Source of the DNA: Phlebopus portentosus
Taxonomy: Eukaryota; Basidiomycota; Agaricomycetes; Boletales; Boletinellaceae
NCBI GenBank assembly: GCA_037892935.1
Contig: JAYXKI010000001.1
Location: forward strand, 4,340,001 to 4,404,000
Reading direction: 5' to 3'
DNA: 64,000 nucleotides
Program-made: the position numbers and the translations under genes
The notes under the pieces: model-generated
The model's database searches: none
What the model was told of the DNA's origin: nothing
The model's input: the letters and a program-made list of their open reading frames with translations, nothing else
Shown here: in pieces, positions 25,760-37,471 of the stretch
Layout of the letters: each line of letters opens with the position of its first letter
Numbering within the stretch: position 1 is the stretch's first letter

Positions 25760-27570
25760 TCCTCAAAATCTTCTGCCTGCTCGTCCTTCCGAAAGCGAGT
25801 AACCAAAGACTGCGCAAGGTTGCTTAGCAACATAGCACGACCAGGTTGACCATCGGGATGGAGTTCCAATGCTGCACGATGCAATAAGATTGACTCGTCG
25901 ACATCTTCACTGCATCCAGTCCGTTCAAATCGAATGAGCAAGGACGTTGCAAGGTTACTTAGCGACGTGGAACGACCAGAGTTACCATCATGGCGGAGAT
26001 CCAGTGCAGCTTGGAATAGTGAGATTGACTCGTCCAGATCTTCATGGCCTCCACTTTGTTCGAATCGAGTGATCAAGGAGATTGCAAGATTACTGAGTAA
26101 AGTCGAACGATCAGGGTGACCATCAGAGCGAAGGTTCAACGCGGAGCGGTGCAGTGAAATTGCCTCGTTGAGATCTTCTCTGCTCCCGCTCTGTTCACAG
26201 AGATGGAACAGAGCGTTTGCAAGGTTACTCAGCGATGCAGGGCGATCCGGGTGACCACTGGGGAGGAGATCCAGAGCAATGCGGTGCAATGAGATTGACT
26301 GGTTGAGATCTTCTCTAACCCTGCTTTGCTCGAAGCGAGTGAGCAAGGAGTTTGCAAGATTATTTATCGATGCAAAGCGGTTAGGGTGATCGTGAGAAAA
26401 GAGATCCAGTGCGGTACGGTATAGTGAGATTGACTCGTCAAGATCTTCGGCGCTTCCACTCTGTCTAAACGAGTGGTCAAGGCGACCGCAAGGTTATTCA
26501 GTGATGTGGATCGGTCAGGATGATCGTTGGTACGAAGATGTAATGCCGCTTGGAAGAGTGAGATTGACTCCTCCAGGTCTTCATAAGAACCACTTTGCTG
26601 AAAGCGAGTGAACAAAGAGATTGCGAGATTATTAAGTGACGTGGATCGTTCAGGGTGACCATCGGGGCGAAGATCCAGCGCAACGCGATGCCGTGAGATA
26701 GCTTCGTCCAGGTCTTCACGAGCTCCTCTTCGTTAAAAGCGAGCGAACAAAGAGGTTCCAAGGTTATTTAATGACGTGGAACGGTTGGGATACCCATCAA
26801 TTCGGAGGTCCAGCGCGGTGCGGTTCAACGAAATTGACTCGTCTAGGTCTTCATCACTTCCACCCTGCTCGAAGCGTTTTTTCAACGAGCTCGCAAGATT
26901 ACTTAGCAACATGGACCGATCAAAATCATCAACGAGGAGGTTCAGTGCGTCTCGGAATAGAGAGATTGACTCGTCTAGATCTTCACTGCGTCCGCTCTGC
27001 TCAAAACAAGTAAACAGGGAATTTGCGAGGTTATGTAGAGGTGTGGAGCGGTACGGGTGACCATGAGAGCAGAGGACCAGTGCTTCCCTGTACAAGGATA
27101 TCGACTCGTCCAGATCTCCACGGCCACCGCTTTGTTTAAAGCGAGTGATAAGGGTGTTTGCGAGATCATTTAGGCACATGTAACGGCCAGGATGACCACG
27201 GGGGAGAAGATCTAGTGCGTTGCGGTGCAGTGAGATAGACTCATCCAGATCTTTGCTATCTCCGTGTTGCTCAAAGCGAGTGAGCAAGGAGGCCGCAAGA
27301 TTACTTAGTGATGCACAAAGCTCATGATGACCATCGGGATAGAGATTTAGGGCGGAGCGGTGCAACGCAATTGACTCGCAAAGATCTTCGTTGCTTCCGC
27401 TTTGCCCAAAGCGAGTGATTAAGGAATTGGCAAGATTATTTAGTGATGTGGAACGGTAAGGGTGACCATCAGGGCAGAGGTCCAGTGCAGCCCGGTGCAA
27501 GGTGATCGATTCGTCCAGATCTTCACGTCCCCCGCTTTGCTCATACCGGAAGAGCAAAGAGTTTGCAAAA
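25760..27570 (-). repeat. Tandem 126-bp TPR-coding repeat array
   Basis: About 14 diverged 126-nt units, each coding one 42-residue TPR. The recurring DNA core, read on the plus strand, is a GATTGACTCGTCCAGATCTTC-like block (consensus with substitutions) spaced every 126 nt. The array makes recombination and misassembly more likely. Confidence 0.8.
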
Positions 27571-27819
27571 TTACACAACATCGCTGAACGGTCGGGATGA
27601 CCATTGGGGCAGAGGTCTAGCGCTTGGTGGTGTAGAGATCGACTCGTCTAGGTCCTCAGCGCCTCCACTTCTCTTAAACCGGGTGATCAATGAGTTTGCA
27701 AGGTTAGTTAGCAACGAGGAACGACCAGGGTGACCATCGGGCATGAGATCTATAACGTCACGGTGCAATATGATTGACTCATCAAGATCTTGGGCGGCTC
27801 CGCTCTGCTCATAGCGATC

Positions 27820-27849
27820 AAGAAGGAAGACTCCAAGAAGGAAGACTCC
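27820..27849. repeat. Perfect 15-bp direct duplication inside the TPR gene
   Basis: AAGAAGGAAGACTCC occurs twice head to tail. On the minus strand it duplicates GVFLL-type residues, inserting five amino acids into a TPR helix without shifting the frame. Confidence 0.9.
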
Positions 27850-28690
27850 AAGGCAGCCTTGTGAGCTGATACGCTCAAGATGGCCCACAGGACAAAGTCC
27901 AAGGGCATATCGACACAGAACAATTGCCTTTTCCAAGTCTTGTGTGTCTCCCCATCGTTCATATCGTACATGTAGCGAGAGTGCAAGCGCATATGATCCA
28001 GCTCGACGGCCGGGATGGTCAGAAGGATAAGAATCGAGAACAAATTCTTCAAGAGCGATAGTCAACTCAAGATCCTCACGGTTTCCTGATTGCATGAAAT
28101 GGCCTTTTTTGATGCCAGCTAGGACCTGAGCCGTTTCAATAACATCGATCTCCTGTGATTTCTGCTTCAGAACTTCTGTTACTTCCTGTAAACCAACCAA
28201 ACGTGAATATCTGAGCACTCTAACAAAGGTGAGAAGTACTACCAAGAGCTTTTGATGCAAATTTTCCGATAAATCTTTGAAAAAATGTTCCATCTTTTAT
28301 GGCGGAATGGGGAACTGCCAATCAGAATTCTGATGATCAAATTAGATATACATTGTAGTCGGTAGAAATACTTGAGAAGTAGTTCGGTTTCACTCACCTC
28401 GGAGCTGTGACTTTATGGGTTTTGGAAGGTATGCCAGCAATGAATGAGCTACTCAGACACGAGTAGGGGGAGATGATGGGTGTTGGTGGATGGAGCTAAA
28501 CAGGTGCTTTCAAGTCTTGCAATCAGTCTTCAAGGCGACTGCCTTTTCAGGGTGGGACAAATACGAATAAATAACCCGTAATAGTACTCACCAAATAACG
28601 TGGAAAGTAAATTCCATAAATGGCCCACCACGTCATCCGCAATTTCTTTCCGCTCACCTCACTCACCTCACAGGTTCAGCACCGACGAAA

Positions 28691-28972
28691 ATGGCTCGTC
28701 GTTCAGCACCGCCAGGCTCAGGACCCGCTTACATGACCCCCGCATTCGGTGGTGGCGCAGGCGCGCCTCCTCATGCACGAGGACGAGTAACCGATGCGAA
28801 GCAGCAACAGGAGAAAGAAGACGGGTCTGCGTTTAGTCGATTTTTCCGTGAAGAAATCGTCGCGCCGCAGTACATTGCAGGGAATATCAACATCCTGACG
28901 AGCATTGCGATATTCGCGGCTGGTGTGTTTGCGGTGAGAACGTGGGGCGATGTACTCACTGTGGGACTTTGA
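28691..28972 (+). CDS. Small tail-anchored membrane protein, possibly Tom6-like
   Basis: Single-exon frame of 93 residues. The N-terminal half is Pro/Gly/Arg-rich and likely disordered. The C-terminal half has an amphipathic FSRFFREEIVAPQYIAGN segment, then one hydrophobic helix (ILTSIAIFAAGVFAV) and a short RTWGDVLTVGL tail. Small mitochondrial outer-membrane translocase subunits of the Tom6 type have this shape, and similar small proteins recur in basidiomycetes, but I assign Tom6 only tentatively. It is divergent from the CHAT pseudogene, 397 bp apart. Confidence 0.6.
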   Translation: MARRSAPPGSGPAYMTPAFGGGAGAPPHARGRVTDAKQQQEKEDGSAFSRFFREEIVAPQYIAGNINILTSIAIFAAGVFAVRTWGDVLTVGL

Positions 28973-30655
28973 TTGCTTGTCAAGTCAACAAAAGTAGGTG
29001 ATTCTCTTTTTTTTCGATTATTGTTTTTGGTTTTTGGAGATTTTGCGTGAACTGACGATAGATCTGTTCATTCCTCAAGAACCGGGACCCCGCCACGATG
29101 CCTCGCCTCCTATCAAATTCGCGGCGATGTATACAGAGCTCTCCGGGTATGTTGCATGGCATATGTGCTTCCGGTTCATCGCCATTTCTCGTCCGCAGTC
29201 TCGTAGTAAACTCATGCCGGCTTACACAGACTATTTTACCGACCTAGAAATCATCATCGGAATAACATAACAGATTTGCCAAGCTTTTATTTTCTGTCAT
29301 TTCATATTCTGAATCTCCATCATCTTCCTGCTATCACCGCCGCCAACATCGCCATTTTCTTTCCTGTCCACGTTCATATCCTCAACTCTCCACAGTCACG
29401 CACATTACATGTACCAGCTCCGACTAACTGACACTAAATATCTCTTAACCGCTTCCACTGCACAGCTCATTTCACTATGAAGTCGAGCCTCAACGATTTT
29501 TCAAGTGCCAAGCCGTTCCATGTCATACGCGGGAGCGTTTAAGCCGCAACTCGGCTAGCTACTTTATATCCCTGTTTCTCAAGAAGTTCTTGTCCTGCAT
29601 GGATCGAATGGACCTCCAGACCAATTAAGAAGCGTATCATTTATTTGGATTTGCCAAGAGGGAGATGTTCGTTGCGGGCGTAACGGTTGACATACGACTC
29701 GGACGGGCGTGGACAAATACAACAAAATGTTGCCATCGTCATCCATTTCCGTACGGAAGCATATGTCCCGCGTAATTTGAGGTGAGTATTCAGTTGATTA
29801 CCAACCATCTGTTTGTCCCCAACTAAAACGAGCACACGACACAATAATGGTCATTTCATGGAATCAGAAGGTATCAATCATTGATTCCAACAGAAACATG
29901 GTCGAGGCGGGACACGGTCGTGGAAAATCAGCGGTCTCTTAACGAAAACGGAAAACGAAAGAAAGAAATTCGGAAACTGATGATCAATGGACCAATCAGA
30001 AAGCTTGTTCCGGTGTCGGTGTCTAGTGCTTCGATTTCTCGATGTGGCTGACTGGGTTAGCTCGGATGATGCTTCTGGCTCAGTCTTGGCGTGCTCGACA
30101 AGCGGCGGCCAAGCCCCGCAACGCAAGCGATCGCAAGCAACGTCAGCCTGCACCCGTCAACCCCCACACCACCCATGACCAAGTGCTCCATCAAGGCAGA
30201 CCGGCGAAACGCACGCTGTTTGCATGCTCGTGCAAATAACAAGTGAAATGTTCTCATCTTTGTCCTTGTCCTTGTCCTTGATAGTATCTCGTCCGTGGCT
30301 TAGCTCGACTGCGGATCCCTTACAAAACTTAGCTCGCGTCTGTGCGTCTTAGGCTCGAGTTCGACTGGCTCGGAGGGTCTTGAGTTTCTCTTGGTTTTCT
30401 GTTTTTCCCTTTTTTGTCTTCGTACATTCATCATCTTGCGTCCTTTTTTCTGTCATCCGCTAGTATTCGGATCTGCTTTCTATCTCCACACCATACTCAC
30501 ACACTCTTTTGTCTTAAATCACAACAGCATTTGCACGTTGCGCCTCCCCTCTTCCTCTCGTGTCTCCGCAGCAGCGTATCTCCCTTCAAATATCCCCTCA
30601 CTGAACATTCTGGCCCGGTATACACGGAGTCTGACCCACAAAGCTCTTCCTGACG
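28973..30655. other. Intergenic stretch, no gene recognised
   Basis: About 1.7 kb between the small membrane protein and the first kinase. Short frames on both strands lack motifs. A TTG/CCTTGT-like triplet repeat (TCCTTG) lies near 30262-30282. Confidence 0.45.
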
Positions 30656-33388
30656 ATGCCAGCCTTGCTGAAGCTCTCGCGCTCTATCGAGAATCTTCGA
30701 GAATCGTTTAGGAGGCAACCGCCCACTTATGAGAAGAAGAAGAATTACAAGTACAAGCGCGTCTTAGGGAAGGGGACGTTCGGAAAGGTTTTGGTTCGTC
30801 CTGTCCTATTTTCGCCCCTTTTCTCTCACTAAAAGAACTCGTGATGCCGTGTGGGTGCGAATGTGGCAAATGTGGATGAATAGTTTGCAATATGGCACGA
30901 TCCGGGCCAGTTAAATGAGAAACGAACGCTCGAACGACGATACCCACGGAAACCTTCCAAAAGAGACGTCGCGCTCAAGGTAGTGAAGAAGTCCAACTTG
31001 AAGCGAGGGGATAAGGACATCGTGATTTCCGAAGTGAACGTCTTGAAGAGGGTGAATCATAAGAATGTCGTACGTCTTGGTTTGATCTTGTTCTTCTTTC
31101 AAATGTTTCTTTCTACCAAAGGTTTCATTATTTAACCCTGTGTTATTCTAGATGCAATTCTATGAGTTCTTCGAATCGTGCAATAACTACTATATCTCGT
31201 TTGAGTACGCCGCGGGCGGCGAGCTCTTCGATCGTATTAAGCAGCGAGGAGGCAAGTTCACAGAGATTGATGCCAAGACTTGCGTACGGTAAGTCAAGAT
31301 GAGTCTTTGCGCAAGTGTCGCGTCAAGGACCCAAACGCACAATGTCCTCATAAGATTCCTTTGCTGACCTTTTGATGTGATTCTTTCTTGGTGTCTCAGA
31401 TCAATCCTACATGGCGTGGAGTATCTACATGCGAATGGGATCCTGCATCATGACCTTAAGTGCGTTATTTCGTTCTTTCTTGGTTAGCGAGTTCTGTGTC
31501 CTGAGGACTTCAACACGTGTAGACCTGAGAACATCCTCCTTCGATCCAAAGCGCCCGATGCAGATATTATCCTTGCTGACTTTGGCGCGTTCGTGTCTTT
31601 CCGTTTCTTGCAACTGTTTGTCGACTGAGGCTCCTGCTTCTTGCGTGATTGCAGAGCCCGACATGTCGACTATCCCGATCAGTTGCTGTATTGCGATACT
31701 GGAACATACGATTACTCACCTCCAGAAATATTTACTCATGAAGGACACGGAACGAAACTGGATATGTGGGCTGTCGGGTATGCGCCTCATCTTCCACACT
31801 TTCCATTTTGCTTAACAAAATGGACTATCGGATTATATAGAGTAATCACTCATGCACTCCTCTCGGGGATGATGCCCTTCCCGAACCAAACGCTCTCTAT
31901 CCTGAAGCAGGCTATCCTCCGATGCGAACTAGCGTTTGAAGGTCGGTATTGGGAGAAAGTGTCATCGACGGCAAAGGAATTTATCTGTGCGCTTATTCAC
32001 GCCGACCAAATTACTCGACTATCCGCTTCGGAAGCACTCGCTCACCCGTGGTTATCTGGCGAGTCAGAAATCAAAGCTGGCATTCCATCGAAATCATCAG
32101 AATCCACTCTCGCAAGCGCAGAAGGGGCGAAGGAAAAGAACGACAGTGCAACTACGGTTGGAGTCTTCTCGACGAAGAGTATACCCGACCTTCCAGGTCT
32201 ACGGGAGAATTACAGCCAAATCGCACGCGCGCGGTGGCGTATTGCAATTGGGAGCGCTATCGCTGTCAATCGATTACGCGAAGGCGGGAGCCGAGCGGCG
32301 AGTCGGAGGAGACGGACGTTGGAGTTGTTGGATCAGTGCGATGATTCCGAGCGCGAACGCGGGTACGACGAATACGCATGTGATTTCGATTCGGAGTTCG
32401 CGAGTATGTCGCAGATCAGTCTTGCGATGGCGTCGACGAGTTCGTTGACGACGTATGCGGAGAGGAAGAGCGCGTCGTTGGAGGTTGAGGCGAACTCGCC
32501 GGAGAACTTGCGTGAGCTTGAGAAGCTTGTTGCTTCGCGGCGATTGGGAAAGGAGGATGGGAAGGATGTGGATGTCTCGGACTCTTCGAGGTCGAGTTCT
32601 TCTGCTTCGTCTTATTCGTCTCCTTCGCCAGAGCCTTCGGAGCCACCTGAACCTGAGTCGAAGTCTGAAGCTTCCGAGCAGAGACCAATACAAGCGCTCC
32701 CTACGCTGCCTCCTCCGCCTACACGTCCAATTCCACCCCCGCCTTTCCCTCGACTAAGCCCGGGGCTCAGTCTCAGCAACACCGAATCCGGCCCACCTTA
32801 CGCCCACCATCCCGCTCTCGAGGGTGGTCTTCGTCATTCTCATCCTCATCTTCAACCGAATCTGGGTCGTCTCTGTCGACGTCGTCTGCGATATCGACGA
32901 GTCCCACGACGAGCTCGGACGGGACGTACACGTCGCCTTCGACTGCTGCTACTTCTGTTATGAGCATGAGCCTCGTTTCCGAGTCGATGTGTGCTGACGA
33001 GTGTGACTGTGCGACCCCTGTTCCCAACACACGATCGATTCCCGATACTAAATCCAAGCCTCCCATAAACTCGATGAAGGACCCGCCATCGCAGCATCTT
33101 TATTCTCATTCCCGCACACTCTCCCGAGAATCAAGACGAGAGCCTTTCGGTATCATCAACACCAACGCCAAATCTCCCGACATTCTGAACGAGTTGCAGA
33201 ACGACACTAGCTGCAACCCGAAGTCAAAGTCAAAGTCAAAGTCAGAGTCGAAGGCGGAAGCGGAGGCAGCTTCATTCGACCCTGAAGAGGTTCTGGACAT
33301 GTACATAGGGGTACAATGGCGCACTTCGCTGAGCCAGATAAGCCCCGAACTCGAGACTTCGTTGCGCAGCTTCAAGGAGCGTTGGTGA
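30656..33388 (+). CDS. CaMK-like serine/threonine protein kinase (non-RD)
   Basis: Exons: 30656-30793, 30884-31069, 31152-31288, 31400-31459, 31523-31588, 31655-31777 and 31841 onward. Kinase motifs in order: GKGTFGKV (P-loop), VALKVVKK (ATP lysine), [13 protein letters not shown] (hinge), ILHHDLKPENIL (catalytic loop), ADFGAARHV, YSPPEIF and the DMWAVG motif, followed by ALAHPWL at the end of the domain. This layout matches fungal calcium/calmodulin-dependent-type kinases. The HRD arginine is His here, making it a non-RD kinase. The C-terminal region is Ser/Pro-rich. The frame changes by one base between about 32700 and 32830, where I found no convincing intron; the tail then reads to SFKERW-stop at 33388. 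It resembles the minus-strand kinase at 53.8-55.8 kb. No clear calmodulin-binding helix was seen. Confidence 0.85.
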
Positions 33389-33485
33389 ATTAATTCATCA
33401 TCACGATTAAGTAGTCCTATTCTTCACCTCCTTGATTCAACTTACTTGGAATTACCGTACATGAGCTCCGCCCTCCCGCCTCCGC

Positions 33486-33517
<32 letters not shown>

Positions 33518-34259
33518 GATATCGTTTTTATTCTCGATGGACGCTTTTATTTCGGAAGAGATGGGACGTTAATTATAACCGGAGGAGTTTTTTTTTTCTA
33601 TTGGTGAGACTTGCACCACGTGGTGTACTTTTACCATTGAAACGCATACGCAGACGCAGACGCATAGTCCTTCGCTTACTTACTGTAAAAGCATTCGTTT
33701 TTCCCTTCGTAGTGGCGTAACTTACTTATATACCAGAGGCGGAATAGCATGCATCTGATTCAGCAAGCGTACTGTACTAGTAGCTATCACACTCAAATAT
33801 TTAAGTCAACATCAACCATATCAACTTCGAGTCTTGCCTGTGTGCAAACATCACACAACTTGAAACGTGATTCGGTTCTCTACATAATATTAATTCTGAA
33901 AAAAAAAAAAAAAAAACGGTAGTAAAGAATGGGGACTGGAATGCGTGCATAAAAATAAGAGTTCTATTATGTAATGTAAGGAACTTTACTCTATTCTATG
34001 TATGTATGTATCACGTAGGTAGGATGAGATGACGAATCCCCAAGCCATATCCATCCCAGATCCCAGATCCCATCACGGCGAGTAAGACCGGAGCTGGGAC
34101 GCGGGATAAGTCTAATGACAGAAACTTCGATCTCGAGCGTCGGATCATCGCCTCAAGAAACAAACGAAAACGAAAAAAACGCGTCTAAGAACTCCAAGAG
34201 CGGCGGGGCGTGACGAGTAAGTACTTAACAAGGGCGGACACGGGGATGGTTTTTTCTTT
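33389..34259. other. Convergent 3' flank between kinase and Mpv17 genes
   Basis: No gene was seen. It contains the ACTT microsatellite at 33486 and an A-rich run near 33899-33916. Confidence 0.5.
33486..33517. repeat. (TACT)8 microsatellite
   Basis: Eight uninterrupted tetranucleotide units lie about 100 nt downstream of the kinase stop, probably in its 3' UTR or terminator region. Confidence 0.95.
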
Positions 34260-35540
34260 TTATGTTGGCGCGACGCTCTTGACGGGTTCGCCCTTCTCGA
34301 GGTCGGGAACTTTCTCGGAGATGGACTCGATGGACGCTGTTGTCGACTTCGACTTGGCGAGGAGAGCTGCTTTTGCTTGTTGGGCGTTTGCGTAGCTCAG
34401 GTACGTGTCTGGTGAGGGCCGAGAGGTCAGTACGGAAATGATTCACGATGTAAGTCGTCAGAATAAGACAAGGAAAGGAAAGGGGGAAAAAAAAGATCGG
34501 GTAGAGAGAAGGGAAAGAAAGAGAATGGAAGTGCGGAGTCTGTGGAGAGTAAGGAGGTTTGATACGTACTCCAGAACAAAGACACGACGCCGACGAAGAC
34601 GAAGCGCATGTGCGCGGGCACGACTGAGAAGTTGATGACCTGCGTGGGGATGAAGACGCCCCAGTTGCGGAGGATCGTTGGGACGTAGGCCTATAACGCG
34701 CGCACGCGTACGTGTGTACAGAGTAAAAAAAAAAAAAAAAAAAAAAAAACAGGATCAAGTGAGATAGTGAAGAGAAAGTCTGAATGAGCGATGCGCGTAC
34801 CGCCTCTACGCGCCTCTTGGCTTCGGATATGCCTTTACCCTCGAGGAAGGTCATCGACGTGAAGAAGAACCCGACTGCCGCTGGTAAGACGGAGCAAATC
34901 ACCCGGATTAGAACAGGGAGGAAGAGCAGCTGCACTTCGTACGTACCGGGGGTGAGGACGGCCTGGTCGAGCCATACCTACAAAGTACGATCAACCAACC
35001 GCGCAACGAGACCGTACACCGTACGTCAGCATCACGTCTTGAAGAGACGCGAGAGAGGACGGAGGGGTGAGGGGGGACGAGGGGGGGGGGACGTACGCGA
35101 TAGGCGAGCGCCTTGGTCGGGGAGGCGAACTGCAGCCTGTTGAGGAGCTGGTACCACTTGGTCATGATAGGCCCGAAGAGCGCGCCGCCGTAGAACGCCA
35201 GGCGCGCCGTCCGTGCGAACTGAATGGATAAGTATGTATGTATGTGCATAAACGATAAGTTGTTAGCTTGATTGGGGGCAGAACGGGCGGACGGCTCTCC
35301 AGCCAGGAAACCGCGGGGGGGTTGCACGTACGTCGTATTTGCGCCCGGGATGCTTCTCGATGGCCTGTTGTGCGATCACGTCCCCTGCGCCGAAGAGGAC
35401 TGCGCTGGTGATGCACTGCGTTGCCATTGGGCGGCGCTGGAGGAGGGCGCTGTCCGGCGTGTTATTGTTAGCGAAGAAGCGATGGACGACGACGACGAGC
35501 GGCCGGGTACGCACTTGTATGCCCGTAAGACGGAGGCCAT
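34260..35540 (-). CDS. Mpv17/PMP22/Sym1 family membrane protein
   Basis: Integral membrane protein of mitochondria or peroxisomes, family of yeast Sym1 and mammalian Mpv17. Seven exons on the minus strand: 35540-35515, 35449-35332, 35219-35097, 34977-34947, 34880-34801, 34690-34570 and 34408-34260, encoding 215 residues, the usual size. Family motifs: ALLQRRPMATQ, GAGDVIAQQ, ARLAFYGGALFGPIMTKWY, the LDQAVLTPAAVGFFF segment and NWGVFIPTQVINFSVVP before VSLFW. All phases agree. The start shares a 236-bp divergent promoter with prefoldin 6. Intron 5 carries an A25 run on the plus strand (34725-34749). Confidence 0.93.
34725..34749. repeat. A25 homopolymer in an Mpv17 intron
   Basis: Twenty-five consecutive A on the plus strand; on the transcribed strand it is a T-rich tract inside the intron between exons 5 and 6. 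Confidence 0.95.
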
Positions 35541-35776
35541 TTTCTTCTGTACGTACTCGGTGCACGACGCCGCTCAGGTATCGCCAGAGGTGCAGAAGAG
35601 ATGGTGAGAGCTTGGGACCAAGGACTCAAGAAAGCGAATGTACCCCGCATTTTTAAATTATTAAATACCAGCCAGTGAGGGGTCGAGTCGAGTCGAGTGC
35701 CAAGATCCGATACCCGCGTCGCGTCAACGGTCCGCCCTTTCACCAAAACAACTCCCACCATCCCCATCCCCATCCC

Positions 35777-36369
35777 ATGGCCTCGCTCGAAGCTCGTCTG
35801 CAGGACGCTTCGACCGCGTATCAAAAGCTGCAGGCCGAGCTCGCTGCGGCCGTCGAGGCGCGCCAGAAGCTCGATGCGCAGCTCACAGAGACGTCTGCCG
35901 TTAAGAAGGCATGTAATAACATAACGCCATTCGGATTCGTGTTTTTATTATTATTATTTTCTTCTTATTTTAAACACGCCATAGGAGTTTGCCGCTCTGA
36001 AGCCGGGGAATACTGTGTACCAGCTTACGGGCCCTGTTCTCGTACCGCAGGACCAGGCGGAGGCGAGGGCGAACGTCGATAAACGGCTGGATTTCATTCG
36101 GAATGAACTGTGCGTATCGCCGGTCTATGCGTATAGCGAAAGAAACTTCTTTGACATGAACCGGATACAGAAAGCGAGTGGACGCGCAGATAAAAGACAT
36201 CAGCCAGAAATCGGAGAAGCGGAGAGCGGAAGTTCGTAGTCTTATCCCTCCTGCAATCGGAACACAGTCTGATATTTGGTTGATTGTACAGATCGTAGAG
36301 ATGCAAACGGCCCACCAAGCGTCGCTTCAACAGAAGGGAGGAGCTGGGGCGCCTGTATCAGTATCATAG
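35777..36369 (+). CDS. YKE2: Prefoldin subunit 6
   Basis: Subunit of the cytosolic prefoldin chaperone that passes unfolded actin and tubulin to the CCT chaperonin. Exons 35777-35908, 35985-36109, 36171-36231 and 36292-36369 give 131 residues, the normal beta-prefoldin size. Two coiled-coil helices flank a beta hairpin containing LKPGNTVYQLTGPVLVPQD, and the second helix contains VDKRLDFIRNEL and RVDAQIKDI. Intron 1 begins GCATGT and ends CATAG; no GT donor keeps the frame, so this is a GC-AG intron. The tail QQKGGAGAP is typical. The gene diverges from Mpv17. Confidence 0.9.
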
Positions 36370-36901
36370 TCCTTGGCATTTGGAACGATTTCAACTCCAG
36401 AACACTTGTAACATTGCACGTGAACAGTATGAACTGTAATCCGGTTGCAATATTAATGGGACATCACAGCTCTGCATTGCATTACAATACGATTCGGTCC
36501 TTAGTCTTATCAATGTCTTGACCGTTAATATTGAGGGCAGCTGCGATGGGGTGTAATGACTACGCAATATATTATATACTTCTTATTTATTTATCTGTGA
36601 CGGGTTTGAGCCCAGCACGGGCAAGTGCGTGTGCGTAATTGAAGAGGTTGAAGAACTGGCTATGCTCATGAGAAAGATCTGTAGTGCTTCCCGCGCAGGA
36701 CAGATGATATACCGGAAAAAATGAATTGACATCGTACTGTACTGTAGTAAGTACCGCATCATCGCATCGGGAAACGCAAAAAAGCAAGCATGTCCGTCAA
36801 ACAAACGAAACAAAACAAAACAGCACGACAGCCTCCCCTTCCCCAGCGAACGACTCTCCTACCCTCCCGTCCGTCCGTCCATCCGTCGCATATCGCATAT
36901 C
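36370..36901. other. Convergent flank between prefoldin 6 and bL33m
   Basis: Non-coding sequence with no recognised element. Both neighbouring transcripts probably end here. Confidence 0.5.
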
Positions 36902-37471
36902 TCATTTCTTCTTCTTCTTGCTCTCGACGAACAACACGCGGGACTTGACTGTTCATTCCCCAACCAACCGACCAACCGACCAAAAAAAAGGAAGGAAGGG
37001 AGACTCTCATAAGCAACTTACTTACAGACGACCAGGAACGAAGTAAGGGAGGAAGGAAGGAAGGAAGGAAGGAAGGAAGGGAGGAAGGAAGGAAGGAAGG
37101 GACAGAAAAAGTCGAACGCAGAGACGCACCTTTCGGGTCGTACTTCACCGCCGAGAGCCGCCCGCCCATGCGCAGTCGCTGTGTCGTGTAGAAGTACCCC
37201 GTCTGCGCCGTCGAGACCATACGCACGATCTGCGTCCTGTTCTCCCGGTCGGATATTCCGGGTTTCGAGTCCATTCGAGTCCATTCGAGTTTCGCATTCG
37301 TCGTCGTCGTCGCAGACCAAAGAATAGAATATCAATGACATTTATTTTTCAGTCGATTAGATCGAAAAGAGATAGAGAAGAAAAAAAAAAAGGGGGGGGG
37401 GTCAGCAGTCAGCAGACACTCCCCTCTGGAATGATTGTCGATGCTCACCGCGCTTTGCTTTTGGCGGCCAT
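36902..37471 (-). CDS. Mitochondrial ribosomal protein bL33m
   Basis: Large-subunit protein of the mitochondrial ribosome. Exons (minus) 37471-37449, 37236-37130 and 36948-36902 encode 58 residues, the size of bacterial L33. Motifs: KSKARTQIVRMVSTAQTGY, then TQRLRMGGRLSAVKYDP and the C-terminal RVLFVESKKKKK. The usual four L33 zinc cysteines are absent, as in many mitochondrial forms. The first intron contains a G9 run, the second a long GGAA tract. Confidence 0.92.
37047..37101. repeat. (GGAA)n microsatellite in a bL33m intron
   Basis: About twelve GGAA units with a GGGA interruption lie between exons 2 and 3 of the L33 gene, transcribed as a TTCC-rich pyrimidine tract. Confidence 0.9.

Larger units (their letters stand above)
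24085..28293 (-). pseudogene. TPR-CHAT protein (caspase-like), broken by two stops and two frame breaks
   Basis: TPR arrays ending in a CHAT (caspase-HetF-associated) peptidase-like domain, a family greatly expanded in basidiomycetes. The ATG is at 28293. About 14 TPR units of 42 residues (LDESISLHR.ALDL.P.GHP.R) fill the middle. The CHAT domain keeps its His (HFTCHGR) and Cys (FLSACHTAE) dyad, and ends IHIGA-stop at 24085. Four lesions interrupt it. Near 27636 and near 26462 one base is missing, each in a repeat whose sister copies show the expected frame. At 26735-26733 and at 25506-25504 there is a TAA where the flanking frame continues perfectly and GAA (Glu) would be expected. No intron that removes a stop was found. 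The frame breaks could be assembly errors, the stops less easily. Two adjacent 15-bp copies also lengthen one TPR. Confidence 0.8.

Noticed and set aside
25760..27570. Regular repeats that could suggest a CRISPR or satellite array
   Set aside because: The 126-nt period equals one TPR unit and the repeats translate to the TPR consensus.
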